From positions 14,711,805 through 14,775,804 of the forward strand of contig OW121856.1 of NCBI GenBank assembly GCA_933228895.1: 64,000 bases of DNA, given 5' to 3'. Shown piece after piece: positions 25,430 to 37,200 of this stretch; within the stretch, counting starts at the first letter, position 1, and each line of letters opens with the position of its first letter. Both the position numbers and the translations under genes were made by a program. The notes under the pieces are model-generated. The model was given only the letters and a program-made list of their open reading frames with translations. It made no database searches and had not been told where the DNA came from. The DNA comes from Platycnemis pennipes (lineage: Eukaryota > Arthropoda > Insecta > Odonata > Platycnemididae).

Positions 25430-26050
25430 CTGACGCAAGGGTAGTACGGCGAAGCTGGTCGCCAAAGATTGAGGAAGGGATGGCTTCTCCCATTTTTGCA
25501 ACCAGGCTTCGCCGTATCTCCCACGGCCTCCTCAGGGCCGGCGCCAAAGGGCCCCCCCCTCTCTACCACGGACCCCTGGGCCACTCCCACGACCCTCGTA
25601 TCCATCACACCCCAAACCCCCACCCACACGACCACCCATCCGGTCTCCCCATCGCCCGGAAAAAATACGCACGTCGGCCGCTTTTGAAAGCTCAGTCAAT
25701 CGATCAAAGGTTCTCTCCGTGTGTGTGGGGGAGGAGTAGGGGGTGAGGGTGCAAGGAGAATGGTGTGGGGAGAGAGGGGGAGGATGAGGGCAGACCGCTG
25801 CCACCCCCACGATGAATAATTCAAGAGGCGGGGCCGTATGAATGGCCCAAGGCTACGCCAATTAGAGTCTCGTACGGGGGGTGTGGGGGCGAGACGGAGG
25901 GGGTTGGAGGATTTCGGAGAGGCTGTGCGGGCCCACCCCTTCTTAAAGGAAGACCCAAGGCTTCGACCCCCTGCTGAACGCGATATTTCATTTCCAATAT
26001 CGACCATCGGAGTGCAAAAGGCTCCCCTCATGATGGCCAAACGTGTAAGC
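25430..26050. promoter_or_regulatory. GC-rich, CpG-containing block
   Basis: This block is clearly richer in G+C and CpG than its surroundings, with runs such as CAAAGGGCCCCCCCC and GGGTGTGGGGGCGAGACGG. It yields several overlapping open frames on both strands, none with a recognised domain. It could be a CpG-island-like promoter and first exon, or a domesticated GC-rich repeat. Base composition alone supports this entry. Confidence 0.35.
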
Positions 26051-26124
26051 TAGACGCCAAATCGATAAAAATCGCGGTGCAAATCAACTGAAGAGTGTTC
26101 TGGTACAACAATCAAGGTCCAAGG

Positions 26125-26625
26125 TTTGTAACCAGTCTATTAAATGAATTAAAATGAGAATCATTGTCAGATCGCAGGTTGAAATTTAGACTTAATCTCT
26201 TAAATAAATTCCAAGACAATATTTTCAGTGATGATGTTTAAAATATTTTGCGAAACCAAACTTACTATGGTAGACTGGACCATTCTTACAAAATTAGAGA
26301 AATTGATTGCCTAACTGACAGATTCAAAATGTCCTTTTTCTCTCGTACAATTAGAGATACGAATAACGGTAAATATGTCCAATCGGAGAGTAGCATTTGT
26401 AGCTGCATGTTGGTGTGAGAACTTAGAGTAACCCTACTAACGCAATGTTTTTGCATGTTTGCTTTGCAATTTCTATCTTTTTTAAATAGCGAAGTTTATA
26501 ACAGTGTATTAATACTAATCTTTTTAAATGCATGATATGCAGTGGAAGTTTGGTGAGAATTCACCCCCTGCCACACACCTTTGTGGTAGCTTGCAGAGTG
26601 TTATGTAGAGGAATTTAAAATCCAT
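26125..26625 (+). pseudogene. (GATGTA)n-family LINE copy with the clearest RT C terminus
   Basis: The + strand reads ESLSDRRLKFRLNLLNKFQD, a stop, NILRNQTYYGRLDHSYKIRE, then LTDRFKMSFFSRTIRDTNN before the 3' UTR and the core CCCCCTGCCACACACC. The tail is short here (GTTATGTAG). Blocked by at least one internal stop. The SFF-RTIR motif is typical of the C-terminal end of several LINE polyproteins; the clade is not assigned. Confidence 0.85.
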
Positions 26626-27179
26626 TCAGGCCAATATTAGGCGTTCAACCGCAATAATACGGGGTTACGAGCACAAGATCGCAAGGTTTCATTGGCATAT
26701 CATGCACCAGCCTGCAGGGCAATGAGCTCTATTTTGGGAAAGACTATAAAAACGATCAATTTTACAGCATATTGATGACCATTCCCCGAAGAGAAAATAA
26801 GTTAGGCCTGATCGTCATACAGATTCAGTCATAAAATTTAAAAACTTGTATTCCGCTCCAGGCGTTCAAATGTTGAACAGTCTAATTCGTGGAAGTACTA
26901 TGTTTATGGGTTTTACAATTGGTTAGGTAAGAGTTCTACACATATTCCTTTTTTCCCGATTGTATCTTCCCCAAAAGTATTTTTCTCTTCACATCAGCCT
27001 AAGGAGTGAAATAAAGAGGCCAAATTATTCTCCGATTTTTTAGTTATCATGTATGGATGAACATGAGACAAGTAGTAATTAGCATCTAAGGAGCATCATT
27101 GTTTTTTATGAGCAGGCGTTCAATAGAAGAAGAAAAATTATGTAAAGAATCTTGAGCAGATGTGTACATTAAAGGTGAG

Positions 27180-27420
27180 TGAAGAGATTGATAAGAAGTG
27201 GAGATTTATATGGACGTGAGACCTGGATACTAGAGAAGGATGACGAGGGATACTGGATCCCTATGATATATGGGCATAGAAGATAATGAAGAAATTGTGA
27301 TCGACGTAAATTTAGAAGATTAAAGAGGTGTTGAACATGGCTGGGGAGGAAAGAAGATAGGTACTGGAATAATTAAGGAGAGGAAAGGAGGAGAGGAAAC
27401 GAGGAAAAAGAGGAAAAGAA
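27180..27420 (+). pseudogene. Decayed LINE C-terminal fragment
   Basis: GRETWILEKDDEGYWIPMI on the + strand resembles the YGSETWTL-EDERRLEAFEM-type segment of the same LINE group, followed by a Glu/Arg-rich decay. Short and diverged, so only moderate support. Confidence 0.45.
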
Positions 27421-27639
27421 AATGTATTGTTGATAATATGATAAGGTGTAGGAAAATAGCCGAATCAAAGAGATAAGTAGTACATGAATCGAGCCAATAG
27501 ATGAATAAAAAGAGCAAAGAAGAGTTATGACATTAATCGAAACCAACTCTAAACGGTAGAAATCCACCAATAAAATAATACTCGTGAAACGAAGGGAAAA
27601 TTGAACGGTAGCGTTACGCAACCAAAAAAGACGACGAAA

Positions 27640-28280
27640 AATATAGTCTTTTTCATGGGTGTTTTCAAGTCTGTTTCCACACTAATAGGCGCTTCAGACC
27701 GGGAGGAAAGATATATAGTCAAAATAACCTATGTCAAGTTAGTCTAAAAAGTTGCCTACCTTCCAAAATTTCAGGGGCAAAAAATAAATGAGCATGTAAG
27801 CTTTAAAACTATTGCAAACTATTTTGCTATTAAACTCAATACGTTAACTTCCATGCATCTTGATAACCTAAAAACATCCATATTAACTTCTGCAACTGCA
27901 TATTCTGATGACGGGATATTAAATAGGAATAAACATACCATTAAAAAGTAACAATTTTTCTCAAAGTTAAACAATTGTTAACAATAAACGCTACCGTAAC
28001 TTTTTTTCATACTACAGAGGATTAATCATCAATGTAATTTCTACATTATTAACATAGTGTGTAGTTTGTGCCCTTATTATTTTAAAAGTTATATCATGCC
28101 AAAGAAAAGCCTACCAACCGTTTTTAGGTTTTATCGCTACAATTAAATGGTGTTATCATATAGAATCGAGCAAATTAACTAGTAAAAGAATATAGTCTCC
28201 TCAAAATATAGTCTTTTTTTCATGGGTGTTTTCAAGTCTGTTTCCGCACTAAAAGGCGCTTCAGACCGGGAGGAAAGGTA
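27640..28280. repeat. Pair of ~72-bp direct repeats, 565 bp apart
   Basis: 27640-27710 and 28205-28280 share ATGGGTGTTTTCAAGTCTGT and GGCGCTTCAGACCGGGAGGA. The intervening sequence is AT-rich and unrecognised. They could be remnants of a terminal-repeat element or a local duplication. Confidence 0.65.
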
Positions 28281-28831
28281 TAAGGATAGGGATGGAAGGG
28301 ATGGGGATCGTAGGAAGTCTGGGATCTGAAAATTGTACACTTAGGACGAAGGTCGCATATTATTGGCGTAGTGATACCATACCCTGCTGCTACACTGTAA
28401 TTAAAGGGGTAAGGTGGGAAGTATAGCATGTAAATGTGAGAACAGATGGTCAAAAACATGTAACTTTGCAAATGAGAGAATATGCAAAAAGAAGGATAAT
28501 ATTGGGACAAAAGAAAACAAAGGCACCATTCCCTTTAAATATGATGCATTGCTGCCACCTCTAACTAAAGAAAAAAGGTTATTTGATGGTAAAAACATGC
28601 TTTTGAAGCAAAATAAACTGAAAGCATAACAACAAAACGGCAGCGTTCAACGCCAAAGGCTGGTGGGGATAGTGCCTGTCAAGCATTAATGTAAGACTAA
28701 CGGAGTGTGAAATTCACGCATAAAAAGTTATGGAGGCCAATTTCTGTCACTCACACGCCGTATTTAGCCCAGAAAGATCTAGCAAATCGAAAATCAAACA
28801 TTTTGGCTCAGAGGGATGCATTGAATGAGAA

Positions 28832-28902
28832 TTCTCCCGGATTCGAACCCAGAACCCCTAATTAGTGACTCAACTCTCTACTTCGTGGGTTATCTTGCCA
28901 CC
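28832..28902 (-). repeat. tRNA-like SINE head remnant
   Basis: The minus strand carries GGGTTCGAATCC (28839-28850 region), a full polymerase III B box, in a tRNA-sized piece starting GGTGGCAAGATAACCC. No tRNA fold that I trust. Confidence 0.45.
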
Positions 28903-29004
28903 TTTATCAACACTTTTATCTTAAACAATTTAAAAAGCACCATATTAAGACCTCATAATCGACTGAAAATCTTTCATAGCTCCTTTCATAGTCTTAAGTC
29001 AATT

Positions 29005-29181
29005 TCATCTACATCTACATGACACCCTGCAAGCCTGCGCGAGGGTATGTAGCAGGGGGTGAAGATCACAAAGCATCAAAGTAATTTGATCCAAGGGTGA
29101 GTGCTCTATAAATAAATACTGCAATGTTGTAAGCATTCCATAAAATTGTCTTCTGGCTGAATTTCTTGCAACATCTGTATA
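29005..29181 (-). mobile_element. (GATGTA)n-tailed LINE 3' end
   Basis: The + strand shows CATCTACATCTACATGACAC, the core with GTAGCAGGGGGTGAAGATCA, then a short body that runs into the 172-bp palindrome. No RT residues are left. Confidence 0.7.
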
Positions 29182-29353
29182 TTTCCAGACTTAAATTAAG
29201 CACAAGAGTTGTACTGTCCACTTAATTTGATATGCAATAATACACTACACGTGGTTCAAAGTCTTCATGAGGTGTTGAAACACGTGTAGTCCATTTTTAC
29301 ACATTACATTAAGTGGACAGTACAACTCTTGTGTCTAATTTAAGTCTGGAAAT
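29182..29353. mobile_element. 172-bp palindromic foldback element
   Basis: The arms pair nearly throughout: CCAGACTTAAATTA, CACAAGAGTTGTACTGTCCA and ACTACACGTG recur as complements on the right. The central loop is about 25 bp. It directly follows the LINE fragment. Confidence 0.85.
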
Positions 29354-29579
29354 GCTGTTCCACCATGTAATGCCTGATACAGTCGAATTTATTTCTATAT
29401 TTCTTCAGTAGATTCATTTAAGTTTTTCAAGTACTCTCGAGGGAAAGTGTTTAGCAGGGGCCTCTCTCTCTCTCTCGGATTTTCTTGCATCCTGGATGAT
29501 TGTTAGAGTATTGTAGAATTGAAACCAAAAATATCCATGGGAAAGGGAGCTTTTGATAAAAAGAGAAATGTTTTATGCA

Positions 29580-30110
29580 GCGGTATTGAACCTAGAAACG
29601 ATGGAGAAACTGTTAAAATGTTATGAGTGGAGTATATGTTGCATGGATGTGAAACGTGGACATTGGGAGGAAGAGAGAAGGATAGGATCAATGTTTTGAG
29701 TCTCAATTTGATATTTTGGTGTGAAGGAGGCTAGAGAAAGTGGGAAATGGGTGGATAGAGCAAGGAAAGAGGAGGATCTGGGGAGTGTTAGGGAGGAAAG
29801 ACCACTTCTGAGAACAATACAGAAGAGAAAGGGAAACTGGATTGGATATATCTTAAGAGGAAAGGGAATTTTTAATACTGCAGTTGAGAGGGAGGAAAGA
29901 GAAGAGGATGAAGAAGGTTGGAAATGACAGGCGAAGGTAGGAAACCAAGGAAGAGGCCTGGGACAGGGTGAATTGGAGACAGCTTTGGTGTTTGGGACCT
30001 GCCAGTTGACAGAATACCAGGGGATGGTGAGGGGAAGTATACGATGCGAAGAGTGTAATAGAAGTAGGTACAGTGTACATAGGTTATCAATATTGGAAGG
30101 TCACGGGATT
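29580..30110 (+). pseudogene. LINE RT C-terminal fragment (RKGNWIGYILRG type)
   Basis: Frames on the + strand give WVDRARKEEDLGSVREERP, TIQKRKGNWIGYILRGKG and TAVEREEREEDEEG, with a diverged MW-NVD-GRKRE stretch upstream. This matches the post-RT region of LINEs (…VLRRVGEKR…NLIGHILR…). No catalytic domain, and the frame breaks on both sides. It is a different subfamily from the 53.2-kb copy. Confidence 0.75.
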
Positions 30111-30159
30111 GACTACTAGAAAAGAAGGCTATAATAGACTATAATAATGAATACATGTC

Positions 30160-31520
30160 ATTTAATGTGATGAGTAATTGGCCATATTTCTCATCCGAGA
30201 TGCAAAATAAGGTAAGAGGAGATTTAATTCCGCAGTACTGGGGGAAATTTCTGCATTTTTAAAGTCATTTATCTCGCCAATCAGAAATAGCAGCACTATC
30301 CATATTAAAGGCGATTAATTACGTCCATCGCCGCTATTTTCTACTGCGGAAATAGTAAGGCACGATATGCAGCAGGATAATTCCAAAACTTGACTGGATA
30401 ATGTTTTTAAACGTTCACCAACTGTATTAAAGTAAAACCTCAAATACGGAAACGATGAGATCCAATCGTGGTTTCTACATTGAGTATCTGCCATTAAACG
30501 AAGGAAAAGAATATCATTACAGCGTTTGTAAGTTTAGATTCGCGATAATAAGCAACTGGATTATCCCGGGATGCATTTATGTAAAGAAATTTGCATTGCA
30601 CAAGTATATAAGAGGGGAAAACAAGAGGCATATTGTTGAAGTTTGGAGAAATGGAAAACAAAAAAGTCTCTCTGCGGAATACAATAGCTAAGGCAATGGC
30701 TTGCAAGGTAATTAATTATTTAAAAAAGTGGAATTCTAGACTAATAAGTCATTGAAAAAGAAAAGTTTGTGATACTTACACTGTACTTATATCAAGATAT
30801 AATTTTTTCAATTACCTTCAAGTTTACTTGGCGTAAAGCGTTTGATTCAGGCTGTTTTGTCTACACAAGGTACCAATTTGCTGCTCCAACATTTTAAAAG
30901 CTAAGAACAATTTTCTTTTTCTAAACATTAATATAAAGAAGTAAATGAACCCAACTATGACGGCCAAACATTTCATTAATGGCGTCTTCGTTCAATTTTT
31001 CCACTTTGGATGGAATATTTTCACTTTTTATCTTGTTGTAAAGCAGTTTTGACACTATAATGAAATTAATAGATATTGTAAGGATTTAGACCGTACACTA
31101 AAAGTTTTCTCTTCATCAAATATTGTAAAGGAAAAACCGCTCATAGTGCTAAACATATGTTGGTGGTAAGAATTCGACCTTGTACGTCCTTTCACCACAT
31201 TTTGTTAAAAAGTGATGAGGTGAGAATTTCTTTGCAAATTTTTTCAGAGCTCGGAGGTATTTTTAGAGATATTTTTGTGAAATCGATAGATTCGGCTTTA
31301 ACTTGGTGAAAATTCATGTTGAATGAGAATATGCTACATATGTAAAATTTTCTGTCAAATAAAATCTGTGAAAATTTACACAGGTTGCATCTTCTCACTC
31401 AGATGTTTTTGTATTCAAAGAGTTAAAATCAACCTACGGATTTCAGTAAATATGTCTCACTTTGTGGAAGCATCCTCTATTTATCAGCTCTGTCATAGGC
31501 GTGCGTTTGAGTCTGCGCTT
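30160..31520. other. AT-rich, nothing recognised
   Basis: Only short frames without motifs. Confidence 0.45.
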
Positions 31521-31524
31521 AGCC

Positions 31525-32055
31525 TAAAGGTGCGTTTACACGTAGCAGTTGACTGCTATGACATTCAGCTGCTAACAACTATTAAGCCTCACTCGCATGT
31601 GTAAATAGCAACTACGATGCAAGTTCAGGTCGATACGGGACACATGTCGAACACTATCGATCCTAATTCGAGCTATTACCAAAGTTGAAGCCCGTCTATT
31701 TTCCAGCGGAAACGTATGAAACATAATCGCAACAATCGCCAACGGAAAGCAATACACGACGGAATTTGGATATAATAACAAGTAGATCCCTCCCCAAAAG
31801 GGGAAATTCTACTCTTTAAAGAATGGGAACAAAATATAATCGTCGATGGAATTTATTGCTTGAAGAATTTCATGAAAATTTAAGCATCAATCACTATTGA
31901 AATAAAACTCTTTTTATTTGTTATGACAACGCCTAAATAGCGGCTTTAAGCTGCATAGAAGTTGGTGCAGATGCATCATAGCAGTAGCGATATAGATACA
32001 TCGCGCATCTCGCAACTGTCATAGCAGTCAACTGCTGGGTGTAAACGCTGCTTAA
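31525..32055. mobile_element. Harbinger-like MITE with TAA target duplication
   Basis: The left end AGGTGCGTTTACACGTAGCA and the right end (complement AGCAGCGTTTACACCCAGCA) form inverted repeats of about 40 bp with a shared AGTTGACTGCTATGACA. TAA flanks both sides (31525-31527 and 32053-32055), the kind of 3-bp duplication made by PIF/Harbinger elements. No transposase frame. Confidence 0.65.
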
Positions 32056-32059
32056 CCAT

Positions 32060-34267
32060 CTATGGTATGTGCACTTGAAAATGCCTGTCGAGCTTCAAAA
32101 ACTTCTCGTCTCTAATTGACAATTACTTGGTTACAACTCACATTGCCTCTGACCGAAAAAAGTCTTCTATTACCTTTTCATTCATTTTTCTCATATGTTC
32201 CGCTTTAGTTAAAAGACTCTGAAAATACCTGCTTTCTGCATGACCATCTCACCTCCTTTCAATATAGTAGAAAGGTGCCAATTCCGTCACTGCTTCCACT
32301 TCGAAAGTTTCGGGAGTCCACCCTCGAGTTTGATAACCGATGTGCGACGTGGCTACCTCAAGCGATTGAATTTCAGGCTCCGCCCTTCGGAGCCAAAGTT
32401 TCCAAGGGAAGTTCGGGCGCTCCTATTTCTCACCAGTGGAAATTGTCAAAAGACCCTTTAAACACCTACCTATCCCCATGTTCATCAAAGCCGGACTCTG
32501 TAGTCACCAACTTAATACGCTTCATATTTTGACCATCACAGCATCGTATATTATTAGGCATTTTTTTACTGAAAATTGATTTTCGGTTGCATGATACGTG
32601 GCCCTTGACAAGTATTTCGTGATTTATTTTAAATTGATCAAAGAGAAATCAGTAGAAGATTACTAGTGCTAATTAAATGGACGTTATATTGACTGCTTGA
32701 ACATAAGTGGAGACAAGCTCACCTATCTGAGAATTCCACAGAGAAAAAATTAACTACATACCCCCTATAAACCAGGTTTATGATTCATCTTCAACAAAAT
32801 TCTCGCGTATGTGTGACCTTCATGAGAAGTCCTCAATTGCAGTCTATTTCAGGGATAAACCATAGTTTATATGGTGGTATCTTATGTACACAAGGAATAA
32901 GAAGAATGAAGATGGGGTCAAATTTTAGTTAAGTCCATGGAGATGTTTCATACCACCCATCACCAAGAATCTGGAGGTAAGCATTATACCGACCATTCAT
33001 TCAATGATTACATCAGAAACCTTATCCTAAGAATGCCACGCACTTTTAAACAGAGTTTTAACTCTCTCCATCAACCGTGTAAAGTATCATCACGATATTC
33101 GTAAAACATTATTCATTTTCAATTCGTAAAACTGGAACATTGGCAAATTAATACCTAATTTCCGACAATCACTGGCCTGTAAATAACTTTTGGATAGCAA
33201 TCTCCAGTACTACTACGGTGCTAAATATTTTTAGCCAATGCCGATAGGAGGATAGACGATATTATAAACATGAGGTAACAACTACAATCTATACTTAATC
33301 GACACCACACCTTTAACTCTACTTAAATAGCATAAAATTATTGCTATGAAGATGGCGCATTTCTAATGTTTAACTTAAAAAAATGTATCTTTAAAATACG
33401 AATGATGTATGCATTGGGTAAAATGCGATGAATAACGGTAAATATCTAGAGAAAAAAGTAAGGCAATCTCTGTGGCTGACAAAAGAAAACCTTTTAAAGA
33501 CAATATAGCCGCTCTTACAGGGATATTTATAACCTTAGTCACGGAGATCCATTAATATTTAAGGAAGAAAACTTCTACCCATAGGATATCCACTGGATGA
33601 TATTTTAACGCCTCCAATGCAGAACAGTCGGCCACAAAAAGATAACTTTTTTCCACAGACCCATTGACAACCTTTAAATAAACTCAAGCTTGAATAAAAG
33701 GCAACATATAAAACATTTTATAATACCAATGAACGTAAAGGTTTACCATATAAATCATTAGGTATGCACAGAATCTAAATAAAATGTGTAACCTCAGATA
33801 TATACATCAGTGTACTATAAAAAAACTGTTAGGTATTATGAAAAAAGGAGTTGAAGAATGAAATGGTTAATTTGCAGTACTGGCACATTAGGGAAAAAAC
33901 TTCCACAGTTCAAAATTTTTATATTTCATCATGTGTGAATGTCAAATTAACAGCTCACTCGATGATACAAGATACCTTCGCTCATCTTGCGAAGCTAATG
34001 TAACATCGGGGTGATTTCATCCTTTTGGCTACCCTACATTTTTATTTTGAAACACTAAAAGTACCACCTCTGCAAATTAAACTGGCACCACTACAGCTCA
34101 TATTTCTTTTTTACTATCAATTTTAAGAGCACTCTGAGATAAGCATGAAACTAGAATAATATTTTGCAGTGCTCAAGGCAAGAGCCGATGCCGTGCAGAA
34201 CCAATTTCCAAAGAGAAAAAAAAAGAAAACTTGCGCGCACTGATTTCGTTTTTTCATGAATGCTATA
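32060..34267. other. No gene recognised upstream of the large exon
   Basis: This would be intron of the repeat-protein gene if its upstream exons lie farther 5'. A GC-richer patch at 32270-32460 has two overlapping short frames without motifs. Confidence 0.4.
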
Positions 34268-34287
34268 CTGTTTCATCTTGCCTTCAG
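34268..34287 (+). promoter_or_regulatory. Predicted 3' splice site (acceptor AG at 34286-34287)
   Basis: A pyrimidine-rich stretch ending in TTCAG is followed directly by AAAGGATGG, where the composition of the long repeat protein begins. Its position in an otherwise uninterrupted frame marks the likely exon start. The ATG at 34256 would then be intronic. Confidence 0.6.
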
Positions 34288-37200
34288 AAAGGATGGAAAT
34301 ACCGCGGGGGATGGCGCTCGCGAGGGAGACCAAGGGAGAGAAGAGTATATGGAGTGTATCGAAGAGGAGGAACGGGACAGAATGGTCGTGGACGACGAGA
34401 GGGAGGAAGTAGGGAAGAGAACGACGGGGAGAAAAGGCGGTGGAGGTGGCAGAACGGAAGTAGGAGGAGCCGAGAGGGCTGGGGGCAGACCGGAAGGGAG
34501 GGAGAGCGATAAGGGTGCGGGGAGAAAGGGAGGCCCGCAGGGTAACAGAGTCCCTGGCGGCGGAGGGGGGGCGACCAGGGGGGGCGTTACGAAAACCACA
34601 AAAGGCCCGAGGGATCAAACGAAGGCTAAAAGTGTCGTTGGCATGAGGGCCTCCGGGAGCGTGAAGAACCTCCTCGGAAAGGAAGAGGAGGAGGACCGGG
34701 TCAGCGTCCGGAGCTTGAGGAGCTCAAAAAGCACGGACAGCGTGGGCAGTTTAGGCAGGACGGATGACCAGCGGAGCTTGAGAAGCTCCGGGAGCGTGAG
34801 GAACCTCAGGAGACCGGAAGGTCAGCCGGGACTCAAAGGGTCGGAAAGCGTCAGGAACTTGGGAAGAGCGGACGATCAGCAGAGCGTCAGAACCGCGAGG
34901 TCAGGAAGTGTCAGAAGCCTGGGGAAAACGGAAGAGAATGAAGCAGGCAGAAGCAGAGGGAACTCCTTAAAGAGCTCCGGGAGCGTCAAGAGTTTGAAGA
35001 AAATAGGAGACCAAACGAAGGGGAAAAGTGTTGGGAGCCTAAGGAGCGCAAGTAGTTCGCGAAGTATAGGGAGCATGGACGATCAGCTGAGTGTGAAGAG
35101 CTCAGGCAGTTTAGCAAGTTCAGGCGCCAGAAGAAGGTCTACGAGTGTGAAGACGTCGGGGAAAGCCGAGGATCAAGTGAGCTTGAGGAGCACGGGGAGC
35201 GTAAGAAGTTTGGCAAAAGGGAAAGATCAGAAGGGTGGTAAAGGTGTTGGAATCGTGAAGAGCCACAGCACGGGAGACGATAAGCACGTGCCAAAGATCG
35301 GAGGGGGAGTGAGACGAACGCAAAGCATTCAGAGCGACGGTAGAAAGGAAGAGGACAGGAGTTTAAAGAGCAAAGGAAGGGAGAAGAGTTTGCGCAAAGG
35401 AGAGAGCATTGAAAAACCATCGACGAAGGAGGAAAGCAAACAAGACGGAGCGGCGAGGAGGAGTAGCACATCGATAAAATCGGACGATGAAGATAAAGGA
35501 GGAACGCGTCCAAGAAGCCCGAAAAGCCAAGGGAAACCAGAAGGTGAGGAGGGATTAAAGAAGGCTGGGAGCAACAAAAGTTTAGAGAAACTGGACGGCC
35601 AGCCTTCACCGTCACGACCAGGTAGTGGCAATGAACTGAAAAAACCTATTGACAAAGGGAGAAAAGATAGCATTAAGGGCTCAATGCTCAAATACATGCT
35701 AACAATGGACGATGGAGATAGTGCTCCATCTCTAGAAAAGAAAAACAGTTTGGAAAAGCCGGACGAGAAAGAGAGACGAGAAAGTTTACAAAGTACGGGT
35801 AGCACGGATGGAAAGCAGAATGCATCTCGACCAAGTAGTGGCAAGAGTATAGGAAAGCCAAGTGAAACAGGTAGAAAAGAAAGCATAAAGAAATCAATGC
35901 TGAAATATATGCTGACAATGGAAGACGAAAGTGGTCCATCGTCTCCAGAAAAGAAAGACAGCTTGGAGAAGCCTGATGATAAGGAGAGGAGAGAAAGCAT
36001 ACAAAGCTTAGGTAGTTCTGACGGCAAACAAAACACATCGCGACCGGATAGTGGCAAAAGTCTGGGAAAACCAAGTAACACTGGTAGAAAAGAAAGTATC
36101 AAAAAATCCATGTTAAAATACATGATAAACATGGACAATGATGATGATACACCCACTCCAGAAAAGGTTGGAAGCTTGGAAAAGCCAGATGACAAAGAAC
36201 GAAGAGAAAGTATAAAAAGTTCGGGTAGCACAGATGGTAAAGAGAATATATCGCGGCCAGGTAGTGCAAGAGGTTTGGCAAAACCAAGTGATGCAGGCAG
36301 GAAAGATAGCATCAAGAAATCAATGCTACAATACATGCTAACAATGGATGACCAAAGTAGTCCATCATCTCCAGAAAAGAAGGATAGTTTGGAGAAGCCT
36401 AATGACAAGGAGAGAAGACAAAGCATTCAGAGCTTAGGCAGCGCAGAAGGCAAGGAAAACCAATCTCGACCTGACAGCGGTAAAAGTCTGGGAAAACCGA
36501 CTGAAATAGGGAGGAAAGAGAGCATAAAGAAATCTATGCTGAAATATATGATAAACATGGACAATGAAGATGATGTGCCCACTCCAGAGAAGGGAGAAAG
36601 TTTGGAAAAGCCAGATGACAATGATAGGAGACTGAGCATACAAAGCACAGGCAGCTCAGATGAGAAGAAAAACGAATCACGACCAGGAAGCGCCAGAAGT
36701 CTGGGAAAACCGAGTGGTACAGGTAGAAAAGAAAGCATAAAGAAATCAATGCTACAATATATGCTAACAATGGATGACCAAAGTAGTCCACCATCACCAG
36801 AAAAGAAGGATAGTCTGGAGAAGCCTGATGGTAAGGAGAGAAGAGAAAGCTTGCAAAGTTTAGGCAGTAATGAAGGTAAACAAAGTACGTCGCGACCGGG
36901 AAGTGGATCAAGTCTGGGGAAACCTGCTAATACAGGAAGAAAAGAAAGCATAAAAAAATCAATGTTACAATACATGCTAACAATGGAAGACCAAAGTAGT
37001 CCACCATCACCAGAGAAGAAGGATAGCTTGGAGAAGCCTGATGGTAAGGAGAGAAGAGAAAGCTTGCAAAGTTTAGGTAGTTCTGATGGCAAACAAAGTA
37101 CGTCGCGACCGGGAAGTGGATCAAGTCTGGGGAAACCTGCTAATACAGGAAGGAAAGAAAGCATAAAGAAATCAATGCTACAATACATGCTAACAATGGA

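Noticed and set aside
25180..26053. Several overlapping frames of 70-150 codons on both strands
   Set aside because: GC-rich sequence has few stops. No frame shows a domain or splice signals; the first includes antisense LINE.
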